Assembly (NCBI GenBank): GCA_015075555.1
Contig: JABTUD010000002.1
Coordinates: 62,001 to 126,000, forward strand
Reading direction: 5' to 3'
Length of the DNA: 64,000 bases
Source of the DNA: Thermoflexaceae bacterium
GTDB lineage: Bacteria > Chloroflexota > Dehalococcoidia > Tepidiformales > Tepidiformaceae
In this document: piece by piece, positions 44,582-53,607 of the stretch
Numbering within the stretch: the stretch's first letter is position 1
Layout of the letters: every line of letters starts with the position of its first letter
The notes under the pieces: generated by a model
Databases searched by the model: none
Seen by the model: the letters and a program-made list of their open reading frames with translations, nothing else
What the model was told of the DNA's origin: nothing
Translations under genes and position numbers: made by a program

Positions 44582-44893
44582 ATGCAGCTATACGTGGCCT
44601 ACCTCAAGTTCAAACCCGGCGTCAATCCCCTCATGGGCCTCGCCGCCTTTGAGAGGCGCAAGACCTTCGAGCATCCGCGGAATGCGCACGTCCTTGGCGA
44701 ATACTGGGTGAACGCCCCGGCGGAGATGCCGCAGGTTGTACTCGTTTGGGAGGCTGCGGACGAGGGACCCGGCGACTACTACGAAGCCGCCTGGGGTGAT
44801 GTGTTCGACATCACGATCGCGCAGGCGACACGGCCCGTCACGGAGATCCCGGAGGAGCTGCCCGCCAACCTCAAGGAGTTGGCCGGGCAGTAG
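44582..44893 (+). CDS. Hypothetical small protein (possible dimeric barrel)
   Basis: 103 residues starting MQLYVAYLKFKPGVNP. The pattern of short strands and helices (LYVAYLKF, VVLVWEA, DYYEAAWGDVFDI) is compatible with a ferredoxin-like barrel, but no family is recognised. It lies divergent from the duplicated ABM-like gene, from which it may share ancestry. Expression should be leaderless. Confidence 0.6.
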   Translation: MQLYVAYLKFKPGVNPLMGLAAFERRKTFEHPRNAHVLGEYWVNAPAEMPQVVLVWEAADEGPGDYYEAAWGDVFDITIAQATRPVTEIPEELPANLKELAGQ

Positions 44894-44917
44894 GTCCGGT
44901 GGCCGTTGGCAGAGCCT

Positions 44918-44965
44918 GCGCAGGCGGGCCGCCGATGGCAACCGTCGGCCGCCTGCGCCTTTCTC
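44918..44965. terminator. Bidirectional hairpin terminator between convergent genes
   Basis: GCGCAGGCGG (44918-44927) pairs with CCGCCTGCGC (44949-44958), with an extended inner stem; CTTTCT follows on the plus strand. Confidence 0.6.
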
Positions 44966-44968
44966 GTG

Positions 44969-45769
44969 TCAGCGGCCCTTGAACTGGGGCTCCCGGCGCT
45001 CGGCAAAGGCAGCGAGGCCCTCCTTGAAATCCTGGCTCTGGAAGAGTGGCAGGAGCTGCAGGAAGATGTGGTCGACCGCTGTCTCGAACGTCTCATCCAT
45101 GCCCAGGCGCATCATGCGCTTGGTCGACTGCACACTGAGCGGGGCGTTGTTGGCGATCTGCGTCGCCATCTTCATGGTCTCGGCCATCAGGTCTTCGTGC
45201 TTCACGACGCGGTTGACGAGACCCACTTCCAGCGACTTCTGCGCATCGAGCACATCGCCGAGGAACGCCACCTCGGCGGCCTTGGCCCAGCCGAGCAGCC
45301 GGGGGAGATACCAGCAACCACCCGACTCGGGGAGGACCCCCCGGCGGGCGAAGACAGCGCCCATCTTGGCGTTCTCGCTGGCGATTCGGATGTCGCAGCC
45401 CAGGGCAAGGTCCATGCCGTAGCCGGCGGCCGCCCCATTGAGCGCACAGATGATGGGCTTATCCATCCGGTTGATAACGATCGGGGGCGAATTGTGGAGG
45501 TCGAAGAGCTGGTATCCGCGCAGTGCGCTCCCCACACCATCGCCCGACGTCTCGGCCTTCAGGTCAAGGCCGGCACAGAACCCGCGCCCGGCGCCGGTGA
45601 GGACCACTACCCTGACCTGGGGGTCGATATTCGCCTGTTGCAGGGTCTTCGCCAGTGCATTGAGCATGGGCCCGCTGATCGCGTTCATGCGGTCGGGGCG
45701 GTTGAGGGTAACGGTGAGGATGTTCCCATCGAGCCCGGCGAGGAGCTCATCGGTGCCGGTGTCGTACAC
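44969..45769 (-). CDS. Enoyl-CoA hydratase/isomerase family protein
   Basis: 266 residues from GTG 45769 (GGAAGGAAA about 11 nt upstream); an in-frame TTG at 45838 would add 23 residues. Crotonase-fold motifs: LNRPDRMNAIS, the oxyanion-hole GAGRGFCAGLD and NGAAAGYGMDLALGCD, and the catalytic Glu region RRGVLPESGG. The product hydrates or isomerises an enoyl-CoA. No other beta-oxidation gene is adjacent. Confidence 0.88.
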   Translation of the reverse strand: MYDTGTDELLAGLDGNILTVTLNRPDRMNAISGPMLNALAKTLQQANIDPQVRVVVLTGAGRGFCAGLDLKAETSGDGVGSALRGYQLFDLHNSPPIVINRMDKPIICALNGAAAGYGMDLALGCDIRIASENAKMGAVFARRGVLPESGGCWYLPRLLGWAKAAEVAFLGDVLDAQKSLEVGLVNRVVKHEDLMAETMKMATQIANNAPLSVQSTKRMMRLGMDETFETAVDHIFLQLLPLFQSQDFKEGLAAFAERREPQFKGR

Positions 45770-45847
45770 GGTTTGTGGTTTCCTTCCAGTCAGATTCTTG
45801 AGCAGGTTGAGTGTGTCATCGCGCGCGCTGCGCTGCAACGGCGGCCT

Positions 45848-46702
45848 TCAGCGCTGAAGGAGGAACTCGTGCAGGGTGAGGCCGCTGTTGTGCACCTTCC
45901 CGGCGACTTCCACCCCCACGTAGCGGATGTGCCACGGCTCGTATGCGTATCCCGTCACCGCTTCCTTGCCTTCCGGGTAGCTCAGGACGAAGCCGGATTT
46001 CCAGGCGTTCGCCGCCAACCACTCGGCCTCGGAGGTCCCGGTGAACCCTTCGAGGAAGTGCCCCGGGAAGCCAACATCGGCCGTCGTGCCAAGCTGGTGC
46101 TCGCTGTGACCCGCGCGAGCGCTGGTCCGCTCCGCATATGCCTGGCCGTTCACGCGAACCCAGTAGTCGAAGAGCTCCTGCTGGGTGGCGTAGCTGCGGT
46201 ATGAGCTATTGACATAGAGGTGGAAGCCTTCAACCGCCGCGGCATCGAACAGCTTCTTGATGGCAGCAGCCGCCGCCTGCCGGAGGTACTGGCTTCCTTC
46301 GGCCGAGATCGATGGCGGCAGGGCCTGGAGGTCCCCCGGCTCGCAGTCGGAAGCAAGCCGATGGTCCTTGTCGATCGGCACAAGGATGTCGCCACAGGGG
46401 AGGATCTCCGCGAAGCCCGTGGGGGCAGCCGTGGCGGCCGGGGTTGGTTCCCCTGGCGCCAGGGTGGCGGTAGCGGTCGCCGTCTCGGTGGGGGTCACAG
46501 CGACGGAAGCCGGGTCGGCATCGGCAAACCGGCTGACGAGCACCATGATCAGTACGACGACGCTCGCTCCGGCCGCGAGCAACGAGCCGACGAACGCCGG
46601 GTACCATGACCCTCTCTCGGGCTTCTTGCGGGCTCCTGTTACGCCACGCCCCTTCTGAGCGCGCGTCCGAGGTCGCGGGGGTTTGCGCGCTACGTCGGCC
46701 AC
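45848..46702 (-). CDS. Membrane-anchored VanY-type D-alanyl-D-alanine carboxypeptidase
   Basis: 284 residues. Basic N terminus, a transmembrane helix (about 34-58), a Thr/Ala/Pro linker (65-95), then a peptidase M15/VanY domain: SSYRSYATQ, SARAGHSEHQLGTTADV (zinc His and Asp) and YEPWHIRYVG (zinc His). It trims the terminal D-Ala of peptidoglycan stem peptides outside the membrane. A TACAGT -10 lies 7 nt before the GTG start on the minus strand. Confidence 0.9.
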   Translation of the reverse strand: MADVARKPPRPRTRAQKGRGVTGARKKPERGSWYPAFVGSLLAAGASVVVLIMVLVSRFADADPASVAVTPTETATATATLAPGEPTPAATAAPTGFAEILPCGDILVPIDKDHRLASDCEPGDLQALPPSISAEGSQYLRQAAAAAIKKLFDAAAVEGFHLYVNSSYRSYATQQELFDYWVRVNGQAYAERTSARAGHSEHQLGTTADVGFPGHFLEGFTGTSEAEWLAANAWKSGFVLSYPEGKEAVTGYAYEPWHIRYVGVEVAGKVHNSGLTLHEFLLQR

Positions 46703-46709
46703 AGGGGCT

Positions 46710-46715
46710 ACTGTA
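46710..46715 (-). promoter_or_regulatory. -10 box TACAGT, leaderless start of the vanY-like gene
   Basis: TACAGT read on the minus strand ends 7 nt before the GTG at 46702. Confidence 0.5.
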
Positions 46716-46727
46716 CCGCGAGGTCCG

Positions 46728-47546
46728 CTAGCGGTCGCCCGCCGAAGCCTGCCCGGGGGTTGCCGATCGCGGGTCCCTGTTCACGTCGTCGACGAAGGCA
46801 CGCAGGAGGGCGTTGGTCACCAGCGGTTGCTCGAGCTCAAAGAAATGCCCTGCGCCTGCGACCGGCTCCTGGCGCACGAACATGGTGATGTCGCGCAGGT
46901 GTCCGGGGTCTCCAAGTGGGGTGCCCGCCCAGATCGCCATCAGCGGCTTCCTGTCAGCGTCTTTGAGAAGGTCATCGAGCCGGTTCACAAATACTTCCCC
47001 GTTGGCCAACATCCCGGCAGCTACATCTGCAGGGCAGGAAAGCATGGTGTCGCGGGCATGGCTGCGGATGTCGTGGGGAGTGTCCTCCACGAAGAAGCTC
47101 TCAATCATGTTCCGCATTGGCTCCATGGACCCCGCTGCGGCGACGGCCTCGGATGCGCCCTGGAGGCCGCCCCCGCGCGCTGCCGAAAGCGGCGAATCGC
47201 CAAGGACGATGCCCCGGACAAGTGCCGGGTGCCGGTCGTTCAGCATCAGCGCCACAAGCCCGCCGAGGCTGTGCCCGGCGATGATGGAGGGGCCGACCCC
47301 GCGCGCCTTCATGATGGCGGCGACATCATCGGCAGCAGTGGTGGTGTCGTAGGGCGGGACTGCGCTGGACCCGCCGCGCCCGCGGAGACTGATGGCAAGG
47401 CAGCGGTGGCTGCCTTTGAGGCCATCAACCTGCGGCTGCCAGAACGTGTGGTCACAGCACCAGCCGTGGATGAAGACAAACGAGGGCTCACCGTGGCCCT
47501 CATCTACACAGGCGAAGGTGGCGCCGCGGACTTCGACGTGAATCAT
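46728..47546 (-). CDS. Alpha/beta hydrolase
   Basis: 272 residues. FVFIHGWCCDHTFW oxyanion-hole region, nucleophile Ser93 in GHSLGG, and C-terminal His in VAGAGHFFELEQP. The substrate is unknown. Its ATG overlaps the stop of the next upstream hydrolase gene (ATGA), so the two are translationally coupled. Confidence 0.87.
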   Translation of the reverse strand: MIHVEVRGATFACVDEGHGEPSFVFIHGWCCDHTFWQPQVDGLKGSHRCLAISLRGRGGSSAVPPYDTTTAADDVAAIMKARGVGPSIIAGHSLGGLVALMLNDRHPALVRGIVLGDSPLSAARGGGLQGASEAVAAAGSMEPMRNMIESFFVEDTPHDIRSHARDTMLSCPADVAAGMLANGEVFVNRLDDLLKDADRKPLMAIWAGTPLGDPGHLRDITMFVRQEPVAGAGHFFELEQPLVTNALLRAFVDDVNRDPRSATPGQASAGDR

Positions 47547-48997
47547 CGTCGCGACCGCCGTGAACCGGTGCGCGCGCTCGAGGCGAGCGAGACCAGGCGG
47601 GGAGCGAGGGCAAGCGCCAGTTGCAGGCCGGCCCAGCTCACCGAGGTCCCCCTGCGAGCGGCACGCCGGCTGCGTCTTCGGAGCTTCTGGCGGTCGACAC
47701 GCTGGAGCGTCCCGGCGGCTGTGCCCTCGGCAGCCCGGGCACGTTCACCGAGCGCATGAAGGACATCGAGGGCGGCCTCTCGCGCCCTTTCCAGCTCGAC
47801 TTCCCGGACTGCACCACGTGCCTGCGCGACGCCCCTTCTCCCGGCTCCGGCAAGCTCCCGCGAAAGGTCCAGGGCACGGCGCCGCGCCTGCTCAATATCG
47901 GCCCGCTGGACCCCCCCGGAGCGTGGCAGCCGCCGCGCGCGCCCTTCTTCGGCCACTGGCCGGGTAGCCTCGCCCGCGCGGCCCCGGGAGCGGCGGTTGA
48001 TGGCGTAGGCGATACCGCCTGCGGCGAGGGCAGCGCCAAGGCCCGCCACGACGAGAAGCATGAAGCTGGAGCGGCGGCGGCGCGACAGGCGCGTCTCAAC
48101 GAGCACGTCGAGCGGCGGCGCTTCCTGTACAGGCGGTGGCATCCGCCCGACCAGCAGGTCGTCGATGAACTCCACGACGGCGGCCGTGAAGCCGTCCGGG
48201 TTGTCCCCCGGCACACTGTGCCCGGCGCCGGGCACCACCACCAGGCGAGCGCTCCGCATCTCCCGCGCCGCACGTTCGGCAACTTCCTGCGAAAGGACGT
48301 CGCTTTCTGCTCCACGGACGAGCAGAACGGGCACGGGAACACCCCGGTAGATCTGCCACATCTCATCGTTGGAGAGCGGGCTGCCGATGGTCAGACCGGA
48401 GTCGGGCTGGCGGAAGCGGCGATCGAACTTCCAGGTCCACTTGCCTTCACCGGTGGGCTTGAGGCGATGGCGCATGCGCTCGCGGATATTCTCGATGCTG
48501 CGACGGGGATTGAAGCGGTGGGCCATCTCGACGAACTCCTCGAAATCGAGCTCGTCGGGGCCGCGAGTGAAGCGGACGATGTTGTCGACCCCCTCCTTCG
48601 CCGACTCGGGGCCAACGTCGACCAGGACCAGCGCTCGCACGCGCCCGGGATGCTGGACCGTGTAGGCGACGGAATTGAGCCCGCCCATGCTGTGTCCCAC
48701 AAGGAAGAACTGCTCCAGGCCGAGCGCTTCGCCGAAGCCATCGAGATCCGCCACGAATGCGTCGCGCGAATAGTCGCCTTCCTGTGACCAGTCGCTATCG
48801 CCGTGGCCACGCTGGTCGAGGGCAATCAGGTGGTATCGGTCCTGCATGCGCTCGGCGAACTCGTCGAACATGTGACCGGAAACACCAAAGCCATGAAGCA
48901 TGAGGATTGTGGGGGCCGCCGGGTTTCCCCACTCCTGGTAATGGAGCTTCAGGCCTCCGACCACGGCATCGCGCTCAACGTATCCGGTTGTGACCAC
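47543..48997 (-). CDS. Alpha/beta hydrolase with a transmembrane helix and long basic tail
   Basis: 484 residues. Residues 1-285 are a complete alpha/beta hydrolase: HGFGVSGHMF, Ser103 in GHSMGG, acid Asp233 in GAESDV, His260 in GAGHSVPG. After a Pro-rich spacer, a single transmembrane helix spans about 311-333, then an Arg/Ala-rich, helix-prone segment of about 150 residues without cysteines ends in ARTGSRRSRR. The catalytic domain and the basic tail should be on opposite membrane faces. GTG start with GGAGG 7 nt upstream. Confidence 0.78.
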   Translation of the reverse strand: MVTTGYVERDAVVGGLKLHYQEWGNPAAPTILMLHGFGVSGHMFDEFAERMQDRYHLIALDQRGHGDSDWSQEGDYSRDAFVADLDGFGEALGLEQFFLVGHSMGGLNSVAYTVQHPGRVRALVLVDVGPESAKEGVDNIVRFTRGPDELDFEEFVEMAHRFNPRRSIENIRERMRHRLKPTGEGKWTWKFDRRFRQPDSGLTIGSPLSNDEMWQIYRGVPVPVLLVRGAESDVLSQEVAERAAREMRSARLVVVPGAGHSVPGDNPDGFTAAVVEFIDDLLVGRMPPPVQEAPPLDVLVETRLSRRRRSSFMLLVVAGLGAALAAGGIAYAINRRSRGRAGEATRPVAEEGRARRLPRSGGVQRADIEQARRRALDLSRELAGAGRRGVAQARGAVREVELERAREAALDVLHALGERARAAEGTAAGTLQRVDRQKLRRRSRRAARRGTSVSWAGLQLALALAPRLVSLASSARTGSRRSRR

Positions 48998-49109
48998 CGG
49001 CCCACCTCCGTAGCTCGCCTTTGCCCGGGCGGCCCACTGGCTGCCGGGACTTCGATGATAGCACCGGCGAGCGCCGTTGCGGCCCCCGGGGCGCGTGGGC
49101 CTTCAGATC

Positions 49110-49754
49110 TCAGGAGAGCCGGGGAAGTCCCTGGCCGGCAAGCAGGGCATTGTAGTGGCGCACCACGCTGTCGCCCTGGTAGGCCCAGCCCCCGCCCGGG
49201 TTGAACGAGTAGTTGTACGCGGCCCGCACTGCGAATTCGCCGCTGTAGCCGGCCCGTTCGCCGGCATGCCACGCTTCGGCAAGGCCGCGAGTCGCGCGTT
49301 CGGCGTTGACTTCCGGGTCAAAGCGCGCGTCGCCCATGCCGGCGCCATATCCCTGGTCGTGGAGCTGGAACAGGCCCACGGAGTGACCGCTGTCGCCGAT
49401 GGCGTCTGCACGCCCGCCGCTCTCAGAGAGCATGACCGCCTTGAGAAAAAGCGGGGGAACGTTGTACTGGCGCCCCAGCCGGTTCAGCATCGCGTCCCAC
49501 TGTCCCGGGTCTGCCGGGCCTCCCGCCGATTGAACGGGGGTGTGCGGGTCAGCGCCGGGCGCGCCCCTGCGCGATGCGATCGGGCGGCGCTCCGCCGCTG
49601 TCCTGCCCGGCGCAGCCGCCGGCCGGGCGAGCTCCGAGGGTGCTCCGCCCGCCTGGGGGCCCTCCACGCGCAGGCCGCGCGCGATCTGCCCCGCTTCGTG
49701 GAGCGAGACATGCGGACCATTGACTGGCGAGGGTCCGATGGTTCCCATGGCCAT
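49110..49754 (-). CDS. SLT-domain lytic transglycosylase-like protein
   Basis: 214 residues. The C-terminal half (about 85-214) is a transglycosylase SLT domain: catalytic Glu111 in VMLSESGG, GHSVGLFQLHDQGYG, and AAYNYSFNPGGGWAYQGDSVVRHY. The N-terminal half is disordered and Pro/Ala/Arg-rich, with no clear signal peptide, so the export route is uncertain. It would cleave peptidoglycan glycan strands. TAGTGT at 49764-49769 lies 9 nt before the ATG on the minus strand. Confidence 0.8.
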   Translation of the reverse strand: MAMGTIGPSPVNGPHVSLHEAGQIARGLRVEGPQAGGAPSELARPAAAPGRTAAERRPIASRRGAPGADPHTPVQSAGGPADPGQWDAMLNRLGRQYNVPPLFLKAVMLSESGGRADAIGDSGHSVGLFQLHDQGYGAGMGDARFDPEVNAERATRGLAEAWHAGERAGYSGEFAVRAAYNYSFNPGGGWAYQGDSVVRHYNALLAGQGLPRLS

Positions 49755-49845
49755 CCGGATGTGACACTAGTACGTTAGATCACGTCCCGGCATTCGCGGG
49801 CGCCCCGATTCCGCCGTGCGGCCTCCCGCATTTCGAGGTAGACAG

Positions 49846-50360
49846 GTGACCGATAAGCGCATCCCCGACCCGACCCTCATGGCCCGGCTGCAGTTGAGCG
49901 CCAGGGGCGTGGACTGGGCAGCTTCCCTGACCGCGCACCGCCAGCATGAGCAGCCACAGGGGCAGTGGTCGACTGCCAGCACGTGTTCCACCTGCTGGCA
50001 GTCGAGCGGGCCGTCCACCGTCCCAGGGCCGAGAGAATGGTGAAGGAGGACCTGCCATCCTTTGCGGACTGGGACCAGGAAGCCCACATGCGCGATGGCT
50101 ACTCGAAGGAGATGGATGTCGCGGAGCTGGCAGAGGAGTTCAGGCGCGAACGGGAACGCACCTTCGAGTTCTTCAAGGGGCTTGAACCCGCCCAGTGGGC
50201 GCGCCGGGGGATCTGGCCCGAGATCGGGCCGGTCGACGTCGCCTGGGTGGCGGAGCGGGCGGTGGCGCACGCGCTCGACCACTTCAGGGCGCTCTTGTGG
50301 GTGCACGAAGACCTGGAGCGCTTTCACGCTGTCCAGTGGGGCTGGGAGGAAGGCTCGTGA
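49846..50360 (+). pseudogene. DinB-like protein gene with a 1-nt frameshift
   Basis: The N-terminal part (GTG 49846, VTDKRIPDPTLMARLQLSARGVDW) is in one frame up to about 49968 (GQWS). The continuation (DCQHVFHLLAVERAVHRPRAERM to AWVAERAVAHALDHF) is in the -1 frame from about 49970 to 50360. Joined, they form a normal DinB/DUF664-like four-helix protein with metal-type histidines. One missing base near 49959-49971, next to a GGGG run, would explain it. It could be a real pseudogene, a programmed shift or a sequencing error. Confidence 0.6.
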
Positions 50361-50381
50361 GGGCCCGCACCCGGCCCGGTA

Positions 50382-50975
50382 TCAGTCCCTCAGATGAACG
50401 GCTTCGTAGCTGCCTGATTTCAGGGCGGCAACCAGCGAAGCATCATCGGTGACCGGCATGGCGAAGCGCGTGGCGGCGCGCCCCACCTCGGCCGGTGTGT
50501 GGGCATCTGAGCCCCCGATCCCGGGCAGGCGAAACCCGTGCGCAAGGCCGGTCGCCGCCAGGTTCTGAAGGCGCGAGTCGGAGCCGTTGACGGCCTCCAC
50601 CGACTCGAAATACTCGACTGTCTCTCGGTTCACGCGCAGCAGGCCGTCGCGAGCGGGGTGGGCGAGGAAGAGCAGCCCCCCGCACGACCGTGCCGCCGCA
50701 AACGCGGAAGCGGCATCGGCAAGCGCCGATGTGCCGGAACCGAGGCCGTAGGCGAGGACGTGGCCCATATTCGTGGTGAGCTCCACTCCCCCCAGCACGA
50801 GGAAACCGGTGCGGCGGGCGAGTTCGGCCCGCTCCTCGTCATCCCAGAAAGCGTCGTGCTCGGTGAGGCAGATGCCGTCGAGCCCTCGTTCGCGCGCGAG
50901 GTCAACGAGTTCCTCGGCTCGCAGTGAGCTGCACTGCGAAAGGGGGAGCGTGTGGCAGTGGAGGTCGATGAGCAT
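50382..50975 (-). CDS. PHP-domain phosphoesterase
   Basis: 197 residues. PHP metal motifs in order: DLHCHT (residues 4-9), LTEHDAFWDD, GVELTT, LAHPARD and GSDAHTPAEVG. The protein would hydrolyse a phosphate ester with a trinuclear metal site; its class resembles PHP histidinol-phosphatase-like or nucleoside-phosphoesterase proteins. Its ATG directly abuts the TAG of the LysR gene, so both are co-transcribed. Confidence 0.87.
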   Translation of the reverse strand: MLIDLHCHTLPLSQCSSLRAEELVDLARERGLDGICLTEHDAFWDDEERAELARRTGFLVLGGVELTTNMGHVLAYGLGSGTSALADAASAFAAARSCGGLLFLAHPARDGLLRVNRETVEYFESVEAVNGSDSRLQNLAATGLAHGFRLPGIGGSDAHTPAEVGRAATRFAMPVTDDASLVAALKSGSYEAVHLRD

Positions 50976-51875
50976 CTAACGGGGCAGCTTGACCCCGTAG
51001 ATCTCGCCGAGGAGGTCCAGGAAGGCGGCCATGGGGCCGGACTGGGGCTTGTTACGCCTGTACATCACGGCGATCTCGCGCTCTACGGGTTCGGCGGCCT
51101 CGATGTGGACCTTCTTCAGCGTCCCCAGCTTGATTTCGCGGTCCACGGACACCTCGGGCAGAAGGGCGATGCCCAGGTTCATCTCCACCATCTTCTTGGT
51201 GGCCTCGATGCTGTCCAGCTGCATCTGCTGGTGCGGGACCACACCAAGCTCACGGAAGAGGCCGAGGATCATCCCGTAATAGCCCGAGTCACGGTCGAAG
51301 AGGATGAGCGACTCCTCGGCAAGGTCATCAACCTTCACGCTCCCACGCTTGGCGTAGCGATGGCTCGAGGAAACGACGAGAACCAGCTCGTCGTGGTAGA
51401 GGACGAAGGTGCGAACATCGGGATGATTGATGGGACGGCCAATGCCCACCTGCACATCGTCATCGAGAACCATCTGCAGGACTTCGTCAGAGTGTCCGGT
51501 CCGCACCATGACGTCGACGCCCTCGTGGTTGTCGCAGAACACCTTCAGGAGCCGCGGCAGGACGTAGGTGCCGACCGCGGGGGCGGTGCCGATTGTGAGC
51601 CGGCCGGCGGTGCCCTCGCGCGTGCCCTCAAGCACCATCAGGCCGTCGTGGAGGGTCCGCAGCACTCGCTGGGCGTAGGGCAGGAAGGCACGGCCAGCAT
51701 CGGTGAGTTTGACGCCGCGGCCCATGCGCTCGAAGAGTGGCTGGCCCACCTCCCGTTCGAGCGACTGGATGCGGTTGCTCAGGGACGGTTGGGCAACGTT
51801 GAGGAGCTCAGCGGCGCGGCTGAAGCTGCCACTGTCGGCGGCAGCGAGGAAGGCATCGAGCTGGGCAAGTTCCAC
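50976..51875 (-). CDS. LysR-family transcriptional regulator
   Basis: 299 residues from GTG 51875. Winged HTH (AQLDAFLAAADSGSFSRAAELLNVAQPSLSNRIQSLERE) and an effector-binding domain (LTIGTAPAVGTYVLPRLL). It is closely similar to the LysR protein at 19449-20402. It lies downstream of the CBS-kor operon on the same strand and upstream of a PHP gene. An inverted repeat at 51894-51912 in its promoter is a probable operator. Confidence 0.9.
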   Translation of the reverse strand: MELAQLDAFLAAADSGSFSRAAELLNVAQPSLSNRIQSLEREVGQPLFERMGRGVKLTDAGRAFLPYAQRVLRTLHDGLMVLEGTREGTAGRLTIGTAPAVGTYVLPRLLKVFCDNHEGVDVMVRTGHSDEVLQMVLDDDVQVGIGRPINHPDVRTFVLYHDELVLVVSSSHRYAKRGSVKVDDLAEESLILFDRDSGYYGMILGLFRELGVVPHQQMQLDSIEATKKMVEMNLGIALLPEVSVDREIKLGTLKKVHIEAAEPVEREIAVMYRRNKPQSGPMAAFLDLLGEIYGVKLPR

Positions 51876-51893
51876 GGATAGCTCACCAGATAG

Positions 51894-51953
51894 CCATAGT
51901 GAAGGACTATGGGTGGGACGATACCCTATCCCGCTGCCATAGGCTAGGCCTAG
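51894..51953. promoter_or_regulatory. LysR operator candidate and palindrome upstream of lysR
   Basis: CCATAG (51894-51899) and CTATGG (51907-51912) are inverted with a 7-bp spacer. A third CCATAG lies at 51937-51942, and the 10-bp palindrome CTAGGCCTAG is at 51944-51953. This is the only regulatory region between the CBS gene and lysR, so autoregulation is likely. Confidence 0.55.
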
Positions 51954-51986
51954 GCATCTATCCGGCTACGCTGGGTGAACTCCAGG

Positions 51987-52496
51987 TCAGTCGAAGTAAC
52001 GCATCATCAGCCACTGCAGGACATCGCGGCCGGTGACGAGTGCGACGAGGCGGCCATCGTGAACCAGCGGGATGTGCCGGAACCCGCCAAGGCCCATCTT
52101 GTTGACGGCGATGGCCATCGTATCGGAATCGCGAAGGATGACGGGGTCGGGCGTCATGTAGTCTCTGACCGGTGCCATGAGCAGTTCGGGATGGCCGGCT
52201 ATCTTCTTGAGGAAATCGCGCTCCGTGAAGATGCCGGCGACCTCGCCGTTCTGGACAACCACAACCGCGCCGCTCGCCTCCTGGCGGAGCGCATCAACCG
52301 CCTCGCGCACGGTGATCTCGGGCGGCACGACCTTGATGCGTGAGAGCCGGATTTCCGTCAGGGGCAAGAGCGGCTCGCTTCCATCGTCGCGGATAGCCGT
52401 CAGCGCGGCCATGCAGTTCTCGCAGCCATCCGTACCGGCGATGTTCTGGTGCCCGCAGCTCGGGCAAACGAGGTAACCGGTCTGCGTGCCAGTCAT
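51987..52496 (-). CDS. Zinc-ribbon plus CBS-pair protein (downstream of korB)
   Basis: 169 residues. An N-terminal zinc ribbon (CPSCGHQN and GCENC, residues 11-28) is followed by two CBS domains (VPPEITVREAVDALRQE...GIFTERDFLKK and YMTPDPVILRDSDTMAIAVNKM...LVTGRDVLQWL). CBS pairs bind AMP/ATP or related ligands. It is the last gene of the CBS-korA-korB-CBS run, 68 nt after korB, with its own AGGGGGGAA ribosome binding site. A regulatory or energy-sensing role toward KorAB is an inference. Confidence 0.85.
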   Translation of the reverse strand: MTGTQTGYLVCPSCGHQNIAGTDGCENCMAALTAIRDDGSEPLLPLTEIRLSRIKVVPPEITVREAVDALRQEASGAVVVVQNGEVAGIFTERDFLKKIAGHPELLMAPVRDYMTPDPVILRDSDTMAIAVNKMGLGGFRHIPLVHDGRLVALVTGRDVLQWLMMRYFD

Positions 52497-52564
52497 GCGA
52501 TTCCCCCCTGGTGCGCCCTGGCGCCAATGGCGGCAGGGTGGAGCGTCTGTTCGCGGCTTGCGAG

Positions 52565-53605
<1,041 letters not shown>

Positions 53606-53607
53606 CG

